This document shows positions 8,509 through 16,108 of a stretch of DNA of 64,000 nucleotides, one piece after another. Below the pieces are notes generated by a model that worked only from the letters and a program-made list of their open reading frames with translations, had not been told where the DNA came from and made no database searches. The translations under genes were made by a program, and so were the position numbers. The stretch is taken from the NCBI GenBank assembly GCA_013178295.1, contig JABLWW010000014.1, positions 1 through 64,000 of the forward strand, in the 5' to 3' direction. Position 1 is the stretch's first letter; the number at the start of each line of letters is the position of its first letter. The DNA is from Anaerolineae bacterium. GTDB taxonomy: Bacteria > Chloroflexota > Anaerolineae > Anaerolineales > Anaerolineaceae.

Positions 8509-8519
8509 AGAATTATTCT
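8509..8519. promoter_or_regulatory. PerR-box-like operator upstream of the DPS-like ferritin gene
   Basis: AGAATTATTCT is a perfect 5-1-5 palindrome. It matches the AGAATNATTCT core seen in PerR boxes and lies in the AT-rich leader between the regulator and ferritin genes. Confidence 0.45.
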
Positions 8520-8546
8520 CCGTAATGGAGAAAAAAAAGAAGCCCC

Positions 8547-8990
8547 TTATTGTGCTTCTGCCTTGCGGCAGGCGGGGCAAAGTCCGTAGAGGGTGAGCTG
8601 GGCGCGCATGATTGCAAACCCGCTCTCTTCCGCCATGCGCTGGATGGCGCTGCCGTCGAGCGGGGCGCTGCCATCCATGATGGTGTGGCAGCGGGTGCAT
8701 ACCAGATGCGGGTGGGGGTGGGGGTCGTTGCCGTCGTAGTGGCTGTCGCCCGGCAGGGGGATTTCGAGCGCCTCGCCCATCTCGCACAGCATTGCCAGCG
8801 TTTTATACACGGTTGCCAGGCTCATGGTGGGGAACTGCGGGCGGATTTGCTCGTAGAGCTGCGCCGCGCTGGGGTGGCGGTCGCTGGAGGCGATGAGGCG
8901 CAATAATGCCAGCCGCTGCGGGGTGAGGCGAAAATCCCGCTGGCGCAGTTCGGCAAGCATCTGGTTGTAACGCGTCTCTGGGTCGATCAT
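8547..8990 (-). CDS. Fur-family metalloregulator, probably PerR-like
   Basis: A 147-residue Fur-family repressor. The winged helix lies near residues 25-75 (AAQLYEQIRPQFPTMSLATVYKTL). A His-rich metal site is at 91-95 (HPHPH). Structural zinc would be held by the two pairs C98-x2-C101 and C138-x2-C141. I chose ATG 8990; an in-frame GTG at 9002 gives four more residues. It precedes DPS-like ferritin, cytochrome b5-like and OsmC genes, which points to peroxide sensing rather than classical iron uptake control. Autoregulation is suggested by a 7-1-7 palindrome over its -10. Confidence 0.85.
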   Translation of the reverse strand: MIDPETRYNQMLAELRQRDFRLTPQRLALLRLIASSDRHPSAAQLYEQIRPQFPTMSLATVYKTLAMLCEMGEALEIPLPGDSHYDGNDPHPHPHLVCTRCHTIMDGSAPLDGSAIQRMAEESGFAIMRAQLTLYGLCPACRKAEAQ

Positions 8991-9025
8991 AGTCTTTATC
9001 ACAAAAGAAGGCTTATCTCTAACGA

Positions 9026-9064
9026 ATTATTACTAATTATATCCGATTTCTGTGAAAAAAGCAA
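9026..9064 (-). promoter_or_regulatory. Promoter and 7-1-7 operator of the Fur-family gene
   Basis: On the minus strand TTGCTT (9059-9064) and TATAAT (9036-9041) are 17 bases apart. The near-palindrome ATAATTA-G-TAATAAT at 9026-9040 overlaps the -10 and has the 7-1-7 shape of Fur/PerR sites. Confidence 0.6.
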
Positions 9065-9070
9065 GCCCCT

Positions 9071-9856
9071 TTAGAGGACAAATTTCTCGATCACACTGCC
9101 TGCCAGGCGCGCCAGCCACACCTTGAGCGGCCCGGCGCGGTGGCGGATGTAATAGGTGCTGCCCGGCGCAAGCCAGCCCTGCGTTTCCCAGTACTCGCGG
9201 TCCACTGATCCCGGCGCTTCGCGCCGCCAGGCGGTTTGCTGTATCTTGAAGGTCAGCAGCGCAAGGAAGGGGGGATTGAGGTAGCGCTGCTGGTGCAGGG
9301 CGGTGAACAGCCGTTTGGCAGCCCGCTGGGCGCGGCGGGTGTGTTGGGCGTGCAGTTCGTCATCGTCCATGCGCGCCCCGCAGTTGAACCCCACCTGATC
9401 CACGATCTGAAAGCCCCACGTGATCAGGGCAGAAGCCATGCTGCGCAGGGTGTGTGCGGTGGGCGATGCTCCCACCGTTGCCACCAGGATGGCAACCTTG
9501 CCGCCAAACTCCGGGCGGTGGCAGACGTGTGCCAGGCGGTCAATCCAGTTTTTGACCAGCCCGCTGACGTCATCTACATACACCGGGCTGGCCAGCACCA
9601 GCCCGTTGGCGGCTTTGATCTTCTCCTTGAGCGGGAGGAGGGCATCCCGCAATGGGCAGAACTGCTCGCCGCGGTCAAAACACACGCGGCAGCCGCGGCA
9701 GGAAGAGATATCCCATTCCCCCAGACGGATGGTTTCCATCTGCAGGTCAGCGTGGTGTGCGGCGGCAAGCGCGTCCAGGCGTTCGGCGATCAGCTTTGCC
9801 ACGCGCTCGGTGTTGCCGTTTTTACGATAACTGCCAATCAGGATGAGGATGTTCAT
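9071..9856 (-). CDS. NADPH-dependent FMN reductase / flavodoxin-fold protein
   Basis: A 261-residue protein. The N-terminal 180 residues form a flavodoxin fold with the phosphate-binding start ILIGSYRKNGNTERVA and the cysteine-rich SSCRGCRVCFDRGEQFC, typical of the iron-sulfur-flavoprotein/NAD(P)H-dependent FMN reductase family. LASPVYVDDVSG contacts the flavin in relatives. The C-terminal 80 residues form a helical extension I do not recognise. Translation probably starts at 9856. It lies directly downstream of an AraC-type regulator on the same strand with a 22-base gap, so the two are likely co-transcribed. Confidence 0.75.
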   Translation of the reverse strand: MNILILIGSYRKNGNTERVAKLIAERLDALAAAHHADLQMETIRLGEWDISSCRGCRVCFDRGEQFCPLRDALLPLKEKIKAANGLVLASPVYVDDVSGLVKNWIDRLAHVCHRPEFGGKVAILVATVGASPTAHTLRSMASALITWGFQIVDQVGFNCGARMDDDELHAQHTRRAQRAAKRLFTALHQQRYLNPPFLALLTFKIQQTAWRREAPGSVDREYWETQGWLAPGSTYYIRHRAGPLKVWLARLAGSVIEKFVL

Positions 9857-9878
9857 TAGAGGTTGTTTCCTATTTCCT

Positions 9879-10928
9879 TCACCCGCCTGGTGTGCCGCGG
9901 CGGCTGTCCGCCGTCTGCTGATGCTCGCGGTACTGGCGCGGGGTAAGCCCCGACCACTTTTTGAACGCCTTGCGGAAGACGCTGGGCTGCGAAAAGCCAA
10001 GCAGATAGGTGATCTGCTCCACGGGGTAGTTTTCGCGCAGATATTGCTTTGCCAGCCGCTGACGGATTGAGTCGAGCAGGTCGCTGAACACCACCCCTTC
10101 CTCTTCCAAGCGCTTTTGCAGCGTGCGCACGCTCAGCGACATCTCCTTTGCCACCTTGGGCAGTGAGAGTTTCTCATCGTCCAGCCGCTCAAGGATGATG
10201 CGCGTAACTGCCCGCGTGTATGTATTGTGTTGTTCCATCTCTGCCAGAAACTCCTGCGCATAGCGCTCAAAATATTCCAGCAGGGCGGGGTTTGCCATGC
10301 GCACTGGCAGACGGGCAATTCCCCAGTCGAGATCCATTGAGGTCTGTTTTTGCCCAAACAGCACCGGACAGCAAAAGACGCGTGCATACTCCGCCGTTGA
10401 TTCGGGCTGCGGGTACGAAAAGGTAACCCTGAGCGGGTTGACCTGCACACCGCTGAGGGTGCGCATCATGCGCACGCTGCTGGAAAGCGCCGCCTCGTAG
10501 CAGTGGCGCGACATCTGCGGGGTGTGCGGTGGGGTGAAGAGCACCACGCGCACGTAACCAGCGTACAGTTCGGCTTTTGCCTCAATCATGTTGCCGATGA
10601 TGCGCGCATAGCGTCCCGACTTTTCGAACGCCTCGCCCAGCGTTTTGCAGTTCATCATCAGATACCCCAAAATTGACCAGCTGCCCGCCTCGGCGTATTC
10701 GCCTGTATGCAGCCCAAAACAGGGGTCGTTGGTCAGACGGGCGGCTTCTTCCTGGATCATCAGATAGGTGTCCACGGGGATGTAGCTGTCTGGCGATTTG
10801 ATCTCTGCGGGTGGCAGTCCCAGCGAGCGCAGAAATGCGTCCACGTCCACGCCGAGGGCGTTGAGATAGAGAAACATCTGCGCGAGAAGGGTGGCTGAGA
10901 TGCACATCGGTTCGGGGGCGGCGGTCAT
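9879..10928 (-). CDS. AraC-family transcriptional regulator
   Basis: A 349-residue regulator. Residues about 20-220 match the arabinose-binding-type N-terminal domain of OruR/ArgR-like AraC proteins. The C-terminal 100 residues hold the double helix-turn-helix (LPKVAKEMSLSVRTLQKRLE and ITYLLGFSQPSVFRKAFKKW) ending in GLTPRQYRE. I start it at ATG 10928; a longer N-terminal frame exists but looks non-coding. It is followed by the flavoprotein gene and is divergent from the membrane-protein operon at 11021. It probably controls one or both; the inducer is unknown. Confidence 0.85.
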   Translation of the reverse strand: MTAAPEPMCISATLLAQMFLYLNALGVDVDAFLRSLGLPPAEIKSPDSYIPVDTYLMIQEEAARLTNDPCFGLHTGEYAEAGSWSILGYLMMNCKTLGEAFEKSGRYARIIGNMIEAKAELYAGYVRVVLFTPPHTPQMSRHCYEAALSSSVRMMRTLSGVQVNPLRVTFSYPQPESTAEYARVFCCPVLFGQKQTSMDLDWGIARLPVRMANPALLEYFERYAQEFLAEMEQHNTYTRAVTRIILERLDDEKLSLPKVAKEMSLSVRTLQKRLEEEGVVFSDLLDSIRQRLAKQYLRENYPVEQITYLLGFSQPSVFRKAFKKWSGLTPRQYREHQQTADSRRGTPGG

Positions 10929-11008
10929 GTGGACAATGATACCAGAAGTCTGCATGAGAAGATACAAAACGTGCACAAATGGGCATAGGAAAAAGCGGCT
11001 GACGGGGG

Positions 11009-11014
11009 TATGAT
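11009..11014 (+). promoter_or_regulatory. -10 element giving a leaderless transcript
   Basis: TATGAT ends 6 bases before the ATG at 11021, so the predicted transcription start coincides with the start codon and no RBS is possible. No convincing -35 is visible. Confidence 0.4.
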
Positions 11015-11020
11015 AAGCGT

Positions 11021-11398
11021 ATGGAAACACTCTCAAAATTCTATCTTCCCGGCGGTATGTTTCTGCTCACCCTGGCGGCGGGGGTGTGGCTGAGCCGCGT
11101 GGGCAAACCCTACAACGCCGCTCTGTTCAACCTGCACAAGCTGATTGCCCTGGCGGCGCTGGTGTTGACGGTGCTGCAGGCTGTGCGTCTGGCAAAAGCC
11201 GCCCCGGCGCTGGTGATTGCCCTGCTGGCGGTCGCCGCGCTGTGTGCGCTGGGGTTGTTTATCAGCGGGGCGCTGATGAGCGCCGGTAAGCTGGATGACG
11301 CCGTCCTGCACGGTGTTCACCGCCTGCTGCCTGCGGCGCTGGCTGTGGCGCTGGGGGTGGCGGTGTATCTGCTGGCATTCGCCGCGCGGGCGGGGTGA
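11021..11398 (+). CDS. Small integral membrane protein, unknown function
   Basis: A 125-residue protein with four predicted membrane helices: MFLLTLAAGVWLS, an Ala/Leu-rich second helix, VIALLAVAALCALGLFISG, and LLPAALAVALGVAVYLLAF. A conserved-looking NLHKLIA and HGVHRL pair of histidines could be ligands. I do not recognise a family beyond a general resemblance to small heme-associated membrane proteins. The stop overlaps the start of the next membrane protein gene, indicating an operon. Confidence 0.6.
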   Translation: METLSKFYLPGGMFLLTLAAGVWLSRVGKPYNAALFNLHKLIALAALVLTVLQAVRLAKAAPALVIALLAVAALCALGLFISGALMSAGKLDDAVLHGVHRLLPAALAVALGVAVYLLAFAARAG

Positions 11399-12207
11399 TG
11401 CCGGTGGATGCGATGCGCCGCTCTGTTTGCGCGCTTGCGCTGACCGCTGCCGCGCTGGCGGGGGCGGGTGCGCTGGCGGGGCTGTTGTTGCCGCGGGGCG
11501 TGTACGCCTCCGCACCGCTGCAGCGCGCCTTTCTTGCCAATGATGTGGTTACCCTGCTCATTGGACTGCCTTTTGTGCTGGGCTGGCTGTGGCTGTGGCG
11601 GCGCGGCAGTCTGATGGGGCGGCTGTTCTTGCCTGGGGCGCTGTTGTTTGTTGCCTACAATGCCGTTGCCTATACGGTTGCCATGCCGCGCAGCCTGTTG
11701 TTTGTCTTCTATCTGGCGCTGGCTGTGCTCAGCCTGTATACCGCCCTGGGCGTGCTGGCGGGCATGGATGTGGAGCGTCTGCGCCGCAGACTGCTGGGCA
11801 GGGTGGCGGAGCGTTTTGGCGGGGCGGCGCTGGCGGGGTTTGGCGTGCTGTTCTTCTTCTGGCGCGGGGCGCTGCTGCTGCAAGCGCTGAGCGGGCAGGC
11901 GGTGCTGACCGCTGCCGAGCGCGGCACGGCGGTGGCTGACCTGATCACCGCGCCGCTGTGGGCGGCAGGCGGGTTTTTGCTGCTGCGCCGCAAGCCGCTG
12001 GGATATGCCTTTGGGGCGGGGCTGCTTTTTCAGGCGGCGGAGTTGTTTATCGCTCTGCTGGTCTATTTTCTCCTGCAGCCGCTGGTTGCGGGGGGTAGCT
12101 TTGCGGCGGCGGATTTTGCCGTCATCCTGATCATGGGGCTGGCGGTGTTTGTCCCCTGCGGGCTGTTTGCGCACGGCATCCGCCGCACCGAAGGCGAAAA
12201 CGTATAA
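11398..12207 (+). CDS. Multi-pass membrane protein, unknown function
   Basis: A 269-residue protein with about seven predicted membrane helices (for example VVTLLIGLPFVLGWLWLW, SLLFVFYLALAVLSLYTALG and FAVILIMGLAVFVPCGLF). Start ATG 11398 overlaps the upstream TGA; a GTG at 11395 is the alternative. No catalytic or transport motif is evident. It sits in a four-gene operon with a smaller membrane protein, a short-chain dehydrogenase and a flavodoxin. Confidence 0.6.
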   Translation: MPVDAMRRSVCALALTAAALAGAGALAGLLLPRGVYASAPLQRAFLANDVVTLLIGLPFVLGWLWLWRRGSLMGRLFLPGALLFVAYNAVAYTVAMPRSLLFVFYLALAVLSLYTALGVLAGMDVERLRRRLLGRVAERFGGAALAGFGVLFFFWRGALLLQALSGQAVLTAAERGTAVADLITAPLWAAGGFLLLRRKPLGYAFGAGLLFQAAELFIALLVYFLLQPLVAGGSFAAADFAVILIMGLAVFVPCGLFAHGIRRTEGENV

Positions 12208-12226
12208 AACCATTTTGGGAGGGTGC

Positions 12227-13051
12227 ATGTCGAAAGTTGTCTTGATTACGGGCTGTTCATCGGGGATTGGACGCCATCTTGCCCAGACGCTGAGCGAGAC
12301 GGGTTTTGCGGTGGCAGCTACTGCCCGCCGCCCGCAAACGCTGGATGATCTGCCTGCGGCGCTCAAGCTGGCGCTGGATGTTACCGACCCAGCCAGCATT
12401 CAACCGGCGGTGGATGCGGTGTTGGAGAAATTCGGACGAGTGGATGTCCTGGTTAACAATGCCGGATTTGCTGTGTGCGGTGCGCTCGAAGAGATTCCCG
12501 ACGCGCAGATTCAGAGGCTGTTTGATGTCAACGTCTTTGGCGTTCTGCGCATGGTGCGTGCCGTTGTTCCCCACATGCGCCGTCAGGGCGAAGGGCGCAT
12601 CATCAACATCAGCTCGATTGCTGGAAAGTTTCCCACCCCGGTTGGCGGCGCCTACTCGGCGACAAAATTTGCCCTCGAGGCGCTGAGCGACACGCTGCGC
12701 TTTGAACTGGCGGCTTTTGGCATCCGTGTGGTAGTCATCGAACCCGGCAGCATCCGCACCAGCTTCAACCAGACGGTGGAAGATTGCAGCGGGCAGATTC
12801 TTGCTAATCCCGCCTCGCCCTACCGCGCCTTGTATGCCGCCTATGAGCGTGTGGTGCAGTCCATGCGGCGCGGCGAGCCTGGCCCCGAGGCGGTTACCCG
12901 TGTGATTGTCCGCGCCATTCGTTCGCCCCGCCCAAAGGCGCGCTATCTGGCAGCTGTGCCTCTTTCTGGCAGGCTTGCCATGCACCTCAGTGCTGGTGCG
13001 TGGGATGCGATTCTGCGTCTGCTGTACAAAAACATCGCAGGGGAAACATGA
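12227..13051 (+). CDS. Short-chain dehydrogenase/reductase
   Basis: A 274-residue SDR enzyme. It shows the cofactor loop TGCSSGIG near residues 8-15, NNAG near 80, the catalytic Ser in NISSIAG and the YSATK pair. Absence of an acidic residue after strand 2 and the ATARRP segment suggest NADPH use. I chose ATG 12227, preceded by GGGAGG. Its stop overlaps the next gene's ATG (ATGA). Substrate is unknown; close relatives are often annotated as oxidoreductases of lipid or ketone substrates. Confidence 0.85.
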   Translation: MSKVVLITGCSSGIGRHLAQTLSETGFAVAATARRPQTLDDLPAALKLALDVTDPASIQPAVDAVLEKFGRVDVLVNNAGFAVCGALEEIPDAQIQRLFDVNVFGVLRMVRAVVPHMRRQGEGRIINISSIAGKFPTPVGGAYSATKFALEALSDTLRFELAAFGIRVVVIEPGSIRTSFNQTVEDCSGQILANPASPYRALYAAYERVVQSMRRGEPGPEAVTRVIVRAIRSPRPKARYLAAVPLSGRLAMHLSAGAWDAILRLLYKNIAGET

Positions 13052-13719
13052 GCCGTCCTGCCCGGATGACCCGCCGTCAGTTTTTACGTCTTGGCGCCGC
13101 GGTGCTGGGCGGTGCGGCGCTGGCTTGCTCGGCGCAGGGCAACCGCAGTGACTGCCCTGTGCCGCCCTGCCCCTATCTGAAAACCAGTCTTTCTTTGGAA
13201 GGAAACACCATGACTGAAAAAATCCTTGTTGTCTATGCCAGCCGTGCGGGTTCCACCGCTGGTGTGGCAGAAGCCATTGGCAAAACGCTTGCCGCGCGGG
13301 GTGCGGCGGTGGATGTGCGCCCCATGCAGCAGGTCAGCGACTTCACCCCCTACCGTGCGGTGGTGGCGGGGAGCGCTATCCAGGGCGGCAAATGGCTGCC
13401 CGAAGCCATGCAGTTTGTGGAAGACCAGCGCACTGCTCTGGCGCAAAGACCCTTTGCTGCCTTCCTGGTGTGCATGACGCTGGCGATGAAAAACGGCGAA
13501 GCCTACCGCAGTCATGTTGCTACCTGGATGCAGCCGGTGCGCAGTCTGGTGAGACCCGTCAGCGAGGGGTTGTTTGCCGGGGCGCTGGAGATTGCCAAAA
13601 TCCCCGCCTTTGCCGACCGTCTCAAATTCCGTCTCAGTGTCCTGCTGGGCGTGTGGCCCGAAGGCGACCAGCGCGACTGGGGGAAGATACAAATGTGGGC
13701 GGAGGGGCTGCGGCTGTAA
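13048..13719 (+). CDS. Flavodoxin-domain protein with optional Tat/lipoprotein signal
   Basis: From ATG 13048 (overlapping the upstream stop) the protein has 223 residues and begins with a twin-arginine, lipobox-like leader: TRRQFLRLGAAVLGGAALAC. An in-frame ATG at 13210, preceded by the strong RBS GGAAGGAAAC, starts a complete flavodoxin of 169 residues (ILVVYASRAGSTAGVAEAIG). The flavodoxin part resembles the HemG-like flavodoxin_5 group. Either form, or both, may be made, giving an exported lipid-anchored and a cytoplasmic product. The downstream neighbour is convergent. Confidence 0.7.
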   Translation: MSRPARMTRRQFLRLGAAVLGGAALACSAQGNRSDCPVPPCPYLKTSLSLEGNTMTEKILVVYASRAGSTAGVAEAIGKTLAARGAAVDVRPMQQVSDFTPYRAVVAGSAIQGGKWLPEAMQFVEDQRTALAQRPFAAFLVCMTLAMKNGEAYRSHVATWMQPVRSLVRPVSEGLFAGALEIAKIPAFADRLKFRLSVLLGVWPEGDQRDWGKIQMWAEGLRL

Positions 13720-13767
13720 GCTGCGCGCCGCGCGGCCGTTTTTGCCTGCTATGCCGCCGCCTCCGCC

Positions 13768-14283
13768 TCAAAGCCGCCGGGCTTCGCTCTCCGTCAGCCC
13801 CACATGCCCGCCGGAGAGGTGAAACAGCACGGCGTCGAGCGTGTTGCCCAGCAGGTTGCCCATGCGGATCATGCGCAGGATGATGTGGATGGCTTGCGCC
13901 GTCTCCGCGCCGTAGCTTTCCTCCAGCCGCTCTTCCATCTGCGGGTCGGGATGGGCGTCGCTTTCTGCCCAGTGCTGGGCGTAGAGCAGGGCGGGGAGTT
14001 CATCGGCGGGCGTGTCGGCGGGGATGACGCCCTGCAGCAGCTGACGCAGTTCCTCAGGCGCAAGCCCGGCCGTCAGCGACATGCGGGCGTGGGCGTAGCT
14101 GCAATAACGGCAGCCGTTGACCTGGGTGACGGTGAGCATCAGCCGCTCGCGGAAGGCAGGGGAGATCAATTGACGCATGGCGCGGCGGATGCGGGCGCGC
14201 TGCTGCCAGAGAAAGCGCAGGTCTTGCAGCGCTTCGCTAGGGCGGTGATAGGCGCGGCGGGGAAAGGGGCGTTTGTGTGTCAT
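13768..14283 (-). CDS. Carboxymuconolactone decarboxylase / AhpD-like protein
   Basis: A 171-residue helical protein with the AhpD-type redox motif CRYCSYAH (CxxCxxxH). This motif gives peroxidase-linked thiol chemistry in AhpD and is shared by the carboxymuconolactone decarboxylase family. A TATAAT on the minus strand at 14296-14301 lies only 12 bases from the ATG, so the leader would be about 6 bases. It faces the flavodoxin operon. Actual substrate is unknown; an antioxidant role fits the motif. Confidence 0.75.
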   Translation of the reverse strand: MTHKRPFPRRAYHRPSEALQDLRFLWQQRARIRRAMRQLISPAFRERLMLTVTQVNGCRYCSYAHARMSLTAGLAPEELRQLLQGVIPADTPADELPALLYAQHWAESDAHPDPQMEERLEESYGAETAQAIHIILRMIRMGNLLGNTLDAVLFHLSGGHVGLTESEARRL

Positions 14284-14336
14284 ACCTGCGGGCGGATTAT
14301 AACACGGCGCAGTCTGCCGCTGCCCGCCGGGCAGTG

Positions 14337-14345
14337 TGATACAAT
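14337..14345 (+). promoter_or_regulatory. Extended -10 promoter of the aminotransferase gene
   Basis: TGA followed by TACAAT (14340-14345) is an extended -10. The start would be near 14352, leaving a 32-base leader with GGAGG at 14371-14375. Confidence 0.4.
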
Positions 14346-14383
14346 GAGAGGACGTATTCGAATGCCCTGTGGAGGAAATGCCG

Positions 14384-15511
14384 ATGCAATACCGCCGGAT
14401 GCCGATTGAGATCGAATCGCCCGAACAGCTGGGGTATGGTAATATCCGCTATAACCTGACCGAAAGTTCGGTGGCGGATATGCGCCTGGAACAGCTGGGG
14501 ATTGACCTGGACGTGCGCCGCCTGCTGCTTTCGTATACTGACCATGTCGGCAATCCGGCGCTGCGCGAGCGGATTGCCGCCGAGGGAGACGGGCTGACCA
14601 TCGCCGATGTGCTGGTGACGCCCAGTGCCGCCGCGGCGCTGTTTATCGTTGCCACCGCGCTGCTCAAAGAGGGCGACCATCTGGTGGTGATGCGCCCCAA
14701 TTACGCCACCAATCTGGAGACACCGCGCGCCATTGGCTGTCAGCTCCAGCCGCTTGACCTGCGTTTTGAGGAGGGCTGGCAGCTTTCGCTGCCGCGCCTG
14801 CGCGAGCTTGTTCAGCCGCAGACGCGCCTGATCAGCCTGACCAACCCGCACAACCCCAGCGGGGCGGTCTTTTCGCAAGCCGACCTGGAGGCGGCTGTGG
14901 CGCTGGCAGAGGAGCGCGGCTGTTATCTGCTGGTGGACGAGACCTACCGCGAGATGAACTACGGCAGCCTGCCGCCGCTGGCAGCTGCGCTTTCGCCGCG
15001 CTGCATCAGCATTTCCTCGCTTTCCAAATCGTATGGGCTGCCGGGCATCCGCATGGGGTGGATCATCACCCGCGATGCGGCGCTGCAGCAGCTGTTTCTG
15101 GCTGCCAAGGAACAGATTTTTATCTGCAATTCGGTGGTGGATGAGGAGATTGCCCTGCGTGTGCTGGAGAGTAAGGCGCGCATTCTGCCGCCCATTTTGG
15201 CGCGCAACCGCCAGGCGCTGGAAGTGATGCAGGCGTGGATGGCGCGGCAGACGGATATGGAGTGGGTGCCGCCGGGCGGGGGGGTGGTGTGTTTTCCGCG
15301 CATCAAAGCCGAGAGCGGGGTGGATGTGGAGCGCTTTTACCGCCTGCTCAACGAGGAATACGGCACCTATGTTGGACCGGGGCACTGGTTTGAGATGGAG
15401 CGGCGTTATATGCGTATTGGCTATGGCTGGCCGCCGCTGGAGGAGCTGGCGCAGGGGCTGGAAAATATCAGCGCAGCGCTGAAGGCGGCTGGAGGACAGG
15501 GGGGCGGCTAA
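14384..15511 (+). CDS. PLP-dependent class I/II aminotransferase
   Basis: A 375-residue fold-type I aminotransferase. The PLP-binding lysine is in SLSKSYGLPGIRMGW, the cofactor aspartate in LLVDETYREM, and NPHNPSGAVFS is the conserved substrate/cofactor loop. The C-terminal arginine lies in MRIGYGWP. ATG 14384 is 8 bases after GGAGG. It is followed by an Lrp-type regulator and a saccharopine dehydrogenase-like enzyme, so an amino-acid pathway is likely, perhaps involving lysine or a diamine-derived keto acid. Substrate is not determined. Confidence 0.85.
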   Translation: MQYRRMPIEIESPEQLGYGNIRYNLTESSVADMRLEQLGIDLDVRRLLLSYTDHVGNPALRERIAAEGDGLTIADVLVTPSAAAALFIVATALLKEGDHLVVMRPNYATNLETPRAIGCQLQPLDLRFEEGWQLSLPRLRELVQPQTRLISLTNPHNPSGAVFSQADLEAAVALAEERGCYLLVDETYREMNYGSLPPLAAALSPRCISISSLSKSYGLPGIRMGWIITRDAALQQLFLAAKEQIFICNSVVDEEIALRVLESKARILPPILARNRQALEVMQAWMARQTDMEWVPPGGGVVCFPRIKAESGVDVERFYRLLNEEYGTYVGPGHWFEMERRYMRIGYGWPPLEELAQGLENISAALKAAGGQGGG

Positions 15512-15587
15512 ACGCGCCGCACCCTGCGCCGGGTATGACAGATGCCATGTATCAAGCTGACATTGATAACCAATCATTAAAAAACAG

Positions 15588-15616
15588 TTGACTTTTCTGC
15601 ATAATCGTTATACGAT
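15588..15616 (+). promoter_or_regulatory. Promoter with overlapping palindrome upstream of the Lrp-type gene
   Basis: TTGACT at 15588-15593 and TACGAT at 15611-15616 are 17 bases apart. The palindrome ATCGT-TAT-ACGAT at 15604-15616 covers the -10, a likely autoregulatory operator. Confidence 0.55.
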
Positions 15617-15640
15617 ATATGCGTGGAGTTCAAAAACAAT

Positions 15641-16090
15641 ATGCTCTCCCCTGCCGATCTGGATGAGGTTGACCATGCAATCATCGCCGCCCTGCGTCAG
15701 GATGGGCGCACGGCATTTGCACAGATTGCCCAGCAGCTCAACGTCTCGCCCGGCATGATCCGTGTGCGCTACAACCGCCTGGTGCAGCTGGGCTATTTGC
15801 AGGTGGTTGCCATCACCAACCCGCTGCGGCTGGGGTACCACACCATGGCGATCATCGGCATCCGCGCTGATGGCAGCCGTCTGGTTGCCATTGCCGAGCA
15901 GATTGCCGCCCTGGAGGAAATTGACTATCTGGTCATCACCACCGGACGCTTTGACATCCTGGCCGAGGTTACCTGCCGCAACCAGGAGGACTTGCTGCAC
16001 TTTTTGACCGAAAAGCTCTACAAGATTGATGGCGTGCACGAAGCCGAATCCTTTGTCCATCTCAAAATCGTCAAGGAAGTCTATTTCTAA
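15641..16090 (+). CDS. Lrp/AsnC-family transcriptional regulator
   Basis: A 149-residue regulator. The N-terminal helix-turn-helix is visible in DHAIIAALRQDGRTAFAQIA and LNVSPGMIRVRYNRL. The C-terminal RAM/ligand domain contains the VITTGRFDILAEVTC stretch typical of Lrp. A GTG at 15623 gives six more residues but would sit at the predicted transcription start. ATG 15641 has GGAG 12 bases upstream. It directly precedes the saccharopine dehydrogenase-like gene (18-base gap) and probably controls it and the aminotransferase in response to an amino acid. Confidence 0.85.
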   Translation: MLSPADLDEVDHAIIAALRQDGRTAFAQIAQQLNVSPGMIRVRYNRLVQLGYLQVVAITNPLRLGYHTMAIIGIRADGSRLVAIAEQIAALEEIDYLVITTGRFDILAEVTCRNQEDLLHFLTEKLYKIDGVHEAESFVHLKIVKEVYF

Positions 16091-16108
16091 TTCTCAGGAG
16101 GAACGATT

